A stretch of DNA of 11,784 nt, from assembly GCA_016201185.1 (NCBI GenBank), contig JACQDG010000132.1:1-11784 (forward strand), given 5' to 3'. Within the stretch, counting starts at the first letter, position 1, and every line of letters begins with the position of its first letter. The stretch is from Acidobacteriota bacterium. GTDB lineage: Bacteria; Acidobacteriota; Terriglobia; Bryobacterales; JACQDG01. The position numbers and the translations under genes were made by a program. Below are positions 6,185 to 11,784 of the stretch, piece by piece. The notes under the pieces were generated by a model. The model made no database searches and was not told the DNA's origin. It was given only the letters and a program-made list of their open reading frames with translations.

Positions 6185-8527
6185 TCACGGCAGGCCGAAT
6201 GCGATGACGTAAGAAGCTGCCGCCACCGCCACATACTGCCGGCCGTCCACCATGTAGGTCATGGGCGAGGCCTTCCACAGCACGCTGGTGTGGAAATGCC
6301 ATAGCGGCCTGCCCGTCTTCGCCTCTACCGCGGCGAAGGCTCCGCTGTCGTCGCAAAAGAAGACCAGCCCCCCGGCGGTGGACAAAACGCCTCCCCAGGT
6401 ATTGGCAGGACCCTCCTGGGGAAGCTCCCAAGCGATCTTCCCCGTTTCCAACTCGACGGCCCGCAGATATTTCTTGCCGGGTTCGTCAGGGTCGTCACGC
6501 GTAGCGCCGCCGTAAAACGATTTCCCCGGCTCCCACCAGGCCGAGGACTTGAAATAGTAATTGCACTTTTCGAGCGCCATCACGTAGAACAAGCCAGTGG
6601 CCGGATTGTAAGCCGTCGACATCCAATTCGTCGCCCCCTCCACGGCCGGACACACTTTCACCCCCTTCTCGGTGGGGGCCGTCCCGGGCAGGACTTGCGG
6701 GCGGCCGTCGGGGCCGATGCCGCTGGCCCAGGTCAGCTTCTGGACGAAGGGCCTGGCCAGCAGCAGCTTGCCGTTCGTCCGGTCGAGCACGTAGAAGAAG
6801 CCGTTGCGATTGGCTTGCACCAGCAGCTTGCGGGGGCGCCCGCGGAACTCGGCGTCGATCAGCATGGGCGTCTGCTGGGAGTCCCAGTCGTGGAGGTCGT
6901 GCGGAGTAAACTGGTAATACCAACGAAGCCGGCCTGTCTCCGGATCGAGCGCCAGTACCGAGTCGGAGTACAGGTTGTCCCCCTGGCGCTCGTCGCCGTT
7001 GTAGTCCGGGCAGGGGTTCCCCACCGGCCAGTAGAGCAGGTTCGTTTCGGGGTCGTAGGTGCCGGTCAGCCAGGTGGTGCCGCAGCCGTAGGGAAGGGCC
7101 TTGCCGATCCAGGTCTTGGCCAGCGGCTCGTCCGGCGCAGGAATCGACCAGAAGCGCCAGACTCGCTCTCCCGTGGAAGCCTTGTAAGCGGCGACGAAGC
7201 CCCGCGCCCCCTCATCGCCTCCTGAAACACCGGAAATCACCAGGTCCTTCACCACCAGCGGAGCCGAGGTAGCGCCGTAATGCTTGTGGTAATCGGCCAT
7301 CTCCACGTCCCACAACAGCGCGCCGGTGACCCGGTGCAGCGCCAAAAGATGAGAATTGTCGCTGACAATGAAAACCCGGTCGCCCAGAATCGCCACGCCG
7401 CGGTTGATGCCGCCCCCCGCGTCGCCTATCACCCCCTTTGTGCGCGGTCGCCCGAAATGCCAGATCTGCCGGCCGGTGCGAGCGTCGAGCGCGAAGGCCT
7501 CATTCACCGAGGTCACGTACATCACTCCGTCCACCACCACGGGCGTGACTTCCAGCTTCGTCGTGTTATGGATCGGAAAGATCCACTGGGGGGCGAGCTG
7601 CGCCACGTTTTGCGTGTTGATTTCATCGAGCGGGCTGTGCCGGTTGCCGCTCAGGTGGCCGTGGTAGGTGGGCCATTCGCCAAGTTCGGGGTGGCTCACG
7701 CGGGCAAAATCAACACCGCCGGGGGCCGCGCCGGGAGCGGGACCGGAAGTAGCCGGCGTCCCTGCTGGCGGGCCAGAGAGCCTGCTCAGGTACGCTAGAA
7801 GGTCTCGCATTGCCCCGGCGTCTGCCTCTACTGGTTTCATCAAAGAGCGTTCTTCCCGCGCCAGCTCGGTGATGTCCTCCCGCCGGAACAGATGGAACCG
7901 TCCCTCCAGGTCCTGGAGCTGGAGGTCGTAGTTGCTCTCGTTCTTCGCGAGACCGCGGATCGTCCGTCCGTCGCGCAAGCGCAGGGAGACTACCTGGTAA
8001 CCCGGCCCTGGGCGCCGGTTCGGAGCCCGTAGCGCCTTCTGAATCTCTCCCAGCGTGCGCTCGGCGCCCAGGTTGGAAAGATCCGGCCCCACGAGCCCGC
8101 CACGCCCCCGAACCATGTGGCAGGAAGCACAATTCCCTGTGCCAAAGAAAAACCTCTCGCCGGCGGCCTGATCACCCGGAGCCGGATTCTTCGCCGCTGG
8201 AGCGCCGAGAGCGCGCAAGTAAGCCACCAGTTGCGCCATAGGCTGCTCAGGCAGCGGGAAGCCCGGCATGCCTTCGTCCGGGAATCCTTTGCGGATCAGC
8301 TCCCGCAGGTCTTCGTCCGGCCGCCTGGCGATCTTGGCCGGCGAGGCGATGGCGGGCCCGCGCTCTCCGCCCGCTCCGTCGGCGCCGTGGCAGCCGGCGC
8401 AAAACCCCTCAAACTGCTTCCGCCCGGCTTCGATCGCTGCTCGATTCTCTGACGGGCGATTCTGCCCCGGAATGCAAGGCACAATCAGAATCACAACTGC
8501 CGGTAAGCAATGCAGAAAGCGTCTCAT
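6185..8527 (-). CDS. PQQ-dependent dehydrogenase with two N-terminal cytochrome c domains
   Basis: A 780-residue exported quinohaemoprotein. A signal peptide (RRFLHCLPAVVILIVPCIPG) is followed by a first haem site C43-A-G-C-H47 with its distal side near GMPGFP (86-91), and by a second domain with C133-A-S-C-H137 and the following NLG and DGRT.RGLAKNES elements of the Planctomycete/Acidobacteria-type haem-binding domain (TIGR02603-like). A Pro/Ala linker at about 253-270 leads to an eight-bladed propeller (about 283-780). Calcium/PQQ-site features include N504 in VGNP and the catalytic aspartate region HDLHDWD (543-549). It would oxidise an alcohol or sugar in the periplasm and pass electrons through haems to the respiratory chain. 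The vicinal cysteine pair of methanol/ethanol dehydrogenases is missing (GGG at about 371-373). ATG 8527 overlaps the upstream stop as ATGA and is preferred over longer frames to 8605. Substrate unknown. Confidence 0.9.
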   Translation of the reverse strand: MRRFLHCLPAVVILIVPCIPGQNRPSENRAAIEAGRKQFEGFCAGCHGADGAGGERGPAIASPAKIARRPDEDLRELIRKGFPDEGMPGFPLPEQPMAQLVAYLRALGAPAAKNPAPGDQAAGERFFFGTGNCASCHMVRGRGGLVGPDLSNLGAERTLGEIQKALRAPNRRPGPGYQVVSLRLRDGRTIRGLAKNESNYDLQLQDLEGRFHLFRREDITELAREERSLMKPVEADAGAMRDLLAYLSRLSGPPAGTPATSGPAPGAAPGGVDFARVSHPELGEWPTYHGHLSGNRHSPLDEINTQNVAQLAPQWIFPIHNTTKLEVTPVVVDGVMYVTSVNEAFALDARTGRQIWHFGRPRTKGVIGDAGGGINRGVAILGDRVFIVSDNSHLLALHRVTGALLWDVEMADYHKHYGATSAPLVVKDLVISGVSGGDEGARGFVAAYKASTGERVWRFWSIPAPDEPLAKTWIGKALPYGCGTTWLTGTYDPETNLLYWPVGNPCPDYNGDERQGDNLYSDSVLALDPETGRLRWYYQFTPHDLHDWDSQQTPMLIDAEFRGRPRKLLVQANRNGFFYVLDRTNGKLLLARPFVQKLTWASGIGPDGRPQVLPGTAPTEKGVKVCPAVEGATNWMSTAYNPATGLFYVMALEKCNYYFKSSAWWEPGKSFYGGATRDDPDEPGKKYLRAVELETGKIAWELPQEGPANTWGGVLSTAGGLVFFCDDSGAFAAVEAKTGRPLWHFHTSVLWKASPMTYMVDGRQYVAVAAASYVIAFGLP

Positions 8528-9264
8528 TTTCCAAATATCAAAGTGCCGAAATGTTCCGGGACATGGTTGGGGTCGCGGTTGACCACGCAGGTCGGCTGCC
8601 AGCAAAGAAAATGCCGCTGCGAATCCGGCCCCTGGCCCTCGATGCGATACAGGTTGACGCGCCAGCGCGTTCCGGGTTTGACCGCGGCCGCGCTCACTGA
8701 CCCTAAAGGAATCCGGGCCGCGGCGTACCAGGTGCGGCTCTTCTTGTCGATCCGGGCCGCTGTTTGCCAGCCGGACCGCCAGCTCTGGTCGTAATTCTGC
8801 TTGTCGAGATCGATGGCCAGGTCGATCCAGTCCCCCGTGGGGGCCACTTCAAACTCCTGGTAATGGCGGATGTTGGTCCAGTCGTCGCCGAGGAAGGCTT
8901 CTACCACGTCCCGGTCCCAGAGCTTGTTGCGCGGCCCGCCGCCCATGGCCGGAAGCCAGAGATTCAGCGTCTCGTAGGGACAAATGAAGAGCAGGTAGAG
9001 ATCCGCGTCTGTCCAGAAGGCCCGGACCTCGGTTTTCAGGTTCTGGTAATCGCGGGTTACGGTGCAGTCTTTCACGATCCAGGACGAGGCCGTGCCTTTC
9101 CAGGTTGCGGAATGAGGGTCAACATGGAGCGCGGGCGCAGAATTTCTATGAGGAATGGAAAAACTGGCCGTTGGCGAAGCGACCTGGCAGGTCTCCTCCG
9201 CGGCGAAGCCGGGCAGCGCGGTGAGGACACAGTAAAGGCACGGCAACAAGAGAGCGCTTTTCAT
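8524..9264 (-). CDS. Exported CBM9-like / DOMON-fold carbohydrate-binding protein
   Basis: A 246-residue protein with a Sec signal peptide (MKSALLLPCLYCVLTALPG, probable cleavage after FAA). The mature domain shows the pattern of family 9-like carbohydrate-binding modules: a strand with TWKGTASSW, the conserved V-R-A-F-W-TDADLYLLFICP block, LWDRDVVEAFLGDD in the middle, and a C-terminal end WRVNLYRIEG and HVPEHFGTLIFG. Such modules bind sugars, or haem and other ligands in DOMON relatives; here the ligand is not known. The TGA stop overlaps the PQQ dehydrogenase ATG by 4 nt, so the two are translationally coupled and likely work together. It begins 21 nt after the TPR gene stop. I see no strong Shine-Dalgarno sequence before ATG 9264. 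Confidence 0.77.
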   Translation of the reverse strand: MKSALLLPCLYCVLTALPGFAAEETCQVASPTASFSIPHRNSAPALHVDPHSATWKGTASSWIVKDCTVTRDYQNLKTEVRAFWTDADLYLLFICPYETLNLWLPAMGGGPRNKLWDRDVVEAFLGDDWTNIRHYQEFEVAPTGDWIDLAIDLDKQNYDQSWRSGWQTAARIDKKSRTWYAAARIPLGSVSAAAVKPGTRWRVNLYRIEGQGPDSQRHFLCWQPTCVVNRDPNHVPEHFGTLIFGK

Positions 9265-9285
9265 AGGCTATAGGAACCGTCGTAG

Positions 9286-10470
9286 CTATTGACGAATCTT
9301 TGCCGCATTCCGGAGATGGGGGGCCAGCTCGAAAGCCTTGTCCATCTCGCGGCGGGACTCTTCCGCCCTCCCCGCCTCCTGCAGCGCCAATCCCAAATTG
9401 TAATGCGCTTCGGCGTAATCCGGCTTCAAGGCCACGGCTTTTTCCAGGGCGGCCTGGGCGCCCGTCACGTCTTTTGCCTGCAGCAGAACCAGTCCCAGGT
9501 TGTTGCAGGACTCCGCCGAGGCGGGACGGCGCTTCACGGCCTCCCGGAACACATTGGCGGCCCCGGTCAGATCGTTCTTCTGGCTCAGCGCCAGGCCCAG
9601 CGCCAGGCGGGCCTCCAGCGATTCGGGGTTCAGACTGATGGCTTCCAAAAGCTCCCGGGCCGCTTCCTCCACGCGGCCGGCCTGGGCCAATGCCAGCCCG
9701 AAATTGTAGTGCGCCTCAGCCAGGTCCGGGTCGAGCATCACGGCCTGCTCGAATTCCCCGAGCGCCTTGGCGGATTTGTTCCGGCGGGCGTAAAAGAGGC
9801 CCAAGCTGGAATGGACCTGGGCATAGTCGGGCTTGAACTCCAGCGCCTTGTTGTAAGCGGCCAGCGCTTTGTCCGGCTCTCCTTTTCTTTCCCACGCCAC
9901 CCCCAGGTAGTAATGGCTGGTGGGCAGCTCCGGGCTCTCCTTCGCAGCCTGTTCAAAAGCTTCCAGCGCCTGGTCCCATTTCTCGATTTTCAGGAACTCG
10001 ACACCTTGCACAATGAGGTTCTTGGCTTGCGCCAGATGCAGGCGGAAATCGTGCAGCGCCTTGACTTCCTGTAGCTCCTTGGCCGCGTCGCTCGAGCGGC
10101 CCTGCGCCCGCAAGGCGATGCCGAGATTGTAGCGGGCCTTCTCGAAGTCGGGCTTCAGCTCCACAGCGCGGCGGAAGGCCGCGATGGCTCCTTCGGAATC
10201 GTTTGCTTCTTTGAGAGCCATAGCCAGGTTGTACTGGGCTTCCGGATCTCCAGGGTTCAGGCGCACGCTCTCGCGAAATTCCCGCAAGGCGCCTTGCTGG
10301 TCTCCCAGGCGCCGCAGGGTCACGCCCAGGCGCGAATGGGCCGGCCCCATTTGGGGACTTAGCTGGATGGCCCGCCGGAACTCAGCCGCCGCTTCTTCCA
10401 AACTGCCTGCCTGACCGAGCGCCAGGCCCAGGTTGTAATGCGCCTCGGCGAAGGATGGCTTGAGCTTCAA
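9286..10470 (-). CDS. Downstream part of an interrupted TPR protein (repeats 6-16)
   Basis: This 394-residue frame follows the in-frame TAG of the next entry. The only start is a TTG at 10470 inside a repeat, with no signal peptide and no Shine-Dalgarno sequence, so on its own it is probably not translated well. It holds about eleven TPR units of mostly 34 residues, with the typical AEAHYNLGLAL and EAIxLNP patterns; unit 9-10 (RLHLAQAKNLIVQG) is degenerate and longer. TPR arrays are protein-protein scaffolds. It ends at TAG 9286-9288, 21 nt before the CBM9-like start. It should be read as the 3' part of one 577-residue gene. Confidence 0.75.
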   Translation of the reverse strand: MKLKPSFAEAHYNLGLALGQAGSLEEAAAEFRRAIQLSPQMGPAHSRLGVTLRRLGDQQGALREFRESVRLNPGDPEAQYNLAMALKEANDSEGAIAAFRRAVELKPDFEKARYNLGIALRAQGRSSDAAKELQEVKALHDFRLHLAQAKNLIVQGVEFLKIEKWDQALEAFEQAAKESPELPTSHYYLGVAWERKGEPDKALAAYNKALEFKPDYAQVHSSLGLFYARRNKSAKALGEFEQAVMLDPDLAEAHYNFGLALAQAGRVEEAARELLEAISLNPESLEARLALGLALSQKNDLTGAANVFREAVKRRPASAESCNNLGLVLLQAKDVTGAQAALEKAVALKPDYAEAHYNLGLALQEAGRAEESRREMDKAFELAPHLRNAAKIRQ

Positions 10471-10512
10471 ACAGCGGCGAAATTCTTCGGCCGCGCCGGA
10501 GGGGTTGTTGTC

Positions 10513-11019
10513 CTACAAGTAGGCCAGGCCCAGGGTGAGCCGCGCCTCGGCGTGAGACGGACGCAACCTGAGCACGGCTTTCAATTCGGCAATGGCTTCC
10601 CGCAGTTCCTTGCGCTCAAGCAGGGTCACAGCCAGGAAGTACCGGGCGCCGGCGTTCTTGGGGTCCTGTTCCACCGCCGAGCGAAACTCGGCCAGCGCGC
10701 CGGTCTTGTTGCCGAGGGCGTAATAAGCGGCGCCCAGGCCGTAGTGGGCCGCAGACCATTGAGGCTTCAGACGCAGCGCCGCTTGGAATTCCCCGGCTGC
10801 AGCCGCGGGGTCTCCCTTGTATCTCAGGGCCAAGGCGAGGTTGTAGTGAGTGTCGGGGTCGGCGGGCTCCAGGCGAAGGGCTTCCCGATATTTTTCAATG
10901 GCCTGGTTCCACTGCTTCTTTTGGGAAAGCTCCAGGGCCTGGCGGCGCAGTGTTTCCACCTGGTTCTGCGCGGTCGCCGCCAGGCATACGTAGAAGGCCA
11001 GGACCCGCCAGATGCGCAT
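10513..11019 (-). CDS. Upstream part of the interrupted TPR protein (signal peptide, repeats 1-5)
   Basis: The 168-residue 5' portion, from ATG 11019 to the TAG at 10513. It has a signal peptide and four full TPR units plus the first helix of the fifth, ending LTLGLAYL. If translated as is, it would give a shortened exported scaffold. It is the intact 5' half of the longer gene. Confidence 0.78.
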   Translation of the reverse strand: MRIWRVLAFYVCLAATAQNQVETLRRQALELSQKKQWNQAIEKYREALRLEPADPDTHYNLALALRYKGDPAAAAGEFQAALRLKPQWSAAHYGLGAAYYALGNKTGALAEFRSAVEQDPKNAGARYFLAVTLLERKELREAIAELKAVLRLRPSHAEARLTLGLAYL

Positions 11020-11048
11020 TAGGGCCGGCGCCCGCGGCGCCGCCTCAA

Positions 11049-11784
11049 CTAGAAAAGGAACTTCAACGCCACCTGCCCGATGCGTGGATCGCGCGCGCCG
11101 CCCACAAAGCCGAAACGATCGTTCCTGAAGTTCCCTTCAGGGTTGTAGAACTGCGCGTGATTGGCAACGTTGAAGAACTCGGCGCGGAACTCGAGCGACA
11201 TGCCTTCGCGCAGGGTCGTGGTCTTGTGAAGGGCGAAATCCCAGTTGTTGAATCCCGGGCCGTGGAAGAAGCGACGATTGGAGTTGCCGAATCCACCCAG
11301 CGGCCCCGACTGAAACGCATCCCGGGAGAAGTACATGTTCGGCGTGCCGTCGGGCGCCGCGCGGCGCGGGTCCTGCGTCACCAGCGGCCCCACGAAATTC
11401 GGCACGTCCGTGCTGCCGCTGCCCGTCAGCGAGAAGTCTCCGCTCTGCCGGATGAAAACGGGGAATCCGGTTGCGAACCGCGTGATTCCGATCAGGTTCC
11501 AGCCTCGCGTCAGGCGCTTGGGGAGCGTGCCGAAGGCCCGGTCGAACGGGACGGCCCAGTTGTAACTGACGACGAAGTTGTGCGTCAGATCGTAGTTGGA
11601 AAGCGACCGGCTCAGGCGGTGGTTGGAGAAATTGATCCAGTCATTGAAGCCGGAGGAATCGTCCATCGCTTTGGAGAAGGTGTAGGCGGCCAGGAAAGTG
11701 ATATCGGCGGCCTTGCGCTCGGCGGTGATCTGAAGCGAGTGATAGGCGGAGTTGGCAATGGTCGCGGTATAGCCGTTGCTTCCA
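11049..11784 (-). CDS. TonB-dependent receptor, Oar-like, C-terminal part (partial)
   Basis: The frame is open from the window edge (11784) to TAG 11049-11051, giving 245 residues. Markers of the acidobacterial Oar-like receptor family are clear: AYHSLQITAERKAAD, LAAYTFSKAMDDSSGF, LTHNFVVSYNWAVPF, LTRGWNLIGITRFATGFP, and near the end SLEFRAEFFNVANHAQF and a last Phe (VALKFLF), the usual C-terminal signal for outer-membrane insertion. These barrels import ligands using TonB energy. The plug, the N-terminal carboxypeptidase-regulatory domain and the TonB box lie outside the window, so the ligand cannot be inferred. It is the first gene seen of the probable operon running to 6185. Confidence 0.9.
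   Translation of the reverse strand, partial: GSNGYTATIANSAYHSLQITAERKAADITFLAAYTFSKAMDDSSGFNDWINFSNHRLSRSLSNYDLTHNFVVSYNWAVPFDRAFGTLPKRLTRGWNLIGITRFATGFPVFIRQSGDFSLTGSGSTDVPNFVGPLVTQDPRRAAPDGTPNMYFSRDAFQSGPLGGFGNSNRRFFHGPGFNNWDFALHKTTTLREGMSLEFRAEFFNVANHAQFYNPEGNFRNDRFGFVGGARDPRIGQVALKFLF

Larger units (their letters stand above)
9286..11019 (-). pseudogene. About 16-repeat exported TPR protein interrupted by an in-frame TAG
   Basis: From ATG 11019 to TAG 9286-9288 there are 578 codons in a single frame, broken only by TAG at 10513-10515. Read through, the protein has about 577 residues: a short signal peptide (MRIWRVLAFYVCLAATAQ) and roughly 16 TPR units. Unit 5 is 34 residues long when the stop codon counts as one residue; it occupies position 13 of the repeat, where Gln stands in units 6, 13, 14 and 15. 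A single C-to-T change of CAG would make it. TAG is used as an ordinary stop in other genes here, so general recoding is unlikely. It lies 29 nt behind the TonB-dependent receptor and 21 nt before the CBM9-like gene, hence likely part of the same operon, as an outer-membrane or periplasmic scaffold. It may be a real pseudogene or a sequence error. Confidence 0.8.

Noticed and set aside
8528..8605. Longer start for the PQQ dehydrogenase, adding 26 residues
   Set aside because: The extension lies within the coding sequence of the CBM9-like gene and would bury the signal peptide; ATG 8527 gives an ATGA overlap and a proper signal.
9289..10074. 261-codon plus-strand frame opposite the TPR gene
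   Set aside because: It is antisense to repeated DNA, and its product only mirrors the TPR periodicity.
10513..10515. General reassignment of TAG to an amino acid
   Set aside because: Several genes in the window (kinase tail, bactofilin, TonB receptor, TPR gene end) use TAG as a normal stop with no conserved sequence after it.

Overview
The window is GC-rich, densely coded bacterial DNA. It most resembles an acidobacterium, perhaps Bryobacterales/Solibacteres. The reasons are the C-terminus of an Oar-like TonB-dependent receptor with the typical phrases (AYHSLQ, YTFSKAMDD, FFNVANHAQF), a PQQ dehydrogenase fused to N-terminal cytochrome c domains, a CBM9-like lipid-free secreted protein, a bactofilin cluster and a BshB1-type bacillithiol deacetylase. 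This placement comes from family knowledge, not from a search.

Left part, 1-1142, plus strand: the tail of a PfkB-type sugar kinase, a small glutaredoxin-like protein, and bshB1 overlapping it by 4 nt. This suggests thiol (bacillithiol) metabolism. Facing it, 3610 down to 1154 on the minus strand, is a probable four-gene operon: bactofilin, SAM-dependent methyltransferase, an exported TPR-like protein broken by a one-base frameshift near 1541-1547, and a small ferredoxin-like-fold protein.

Middle, 3752-6164: an NMT1/THI5-like substrate-binding protein without signal peptide (minus) diverges over only 38 nt from a Tat-exported enolase-superfamily sugar-acid dehydratase (plus). After the dehydratase comes a 66-residue hydrophobic membrane protein with a good ribosome binding site.

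Right part, 11784 down to 6185, minus strand: a TonB-dependent receptor (cut by the window edge), a roughly 16-repeat TPR protein interrupted by one in-frame TAG, a CBM9-like exported protein, and a dihaem PQQ dehydrogenase whose ATG overlaps the previous stop (ATGA). The gaps are 29, 21 and -4 nt, so this looks like one transcription unit. It would join outer-membrane uptake, glycan or ligand binding, and periplasmic oxidation of an alcohol or sugar with electrons passed to c-type haems. With the exported dehydratase next door, the region may be a periplasmic sugar-oxidation locus; that link is inference.

Two separate lesions in TPR genes (a frameshift in an A run, and a CAG-to-TAG-like nonsense change) are the clearest anomalies. 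They could be real gene decay or errors in the assembly. There are no RNA genes, insertion sequences or CRISPR arrays that I can see, and no gene-free stretch over 300 bases; the longest is 3611-3751.
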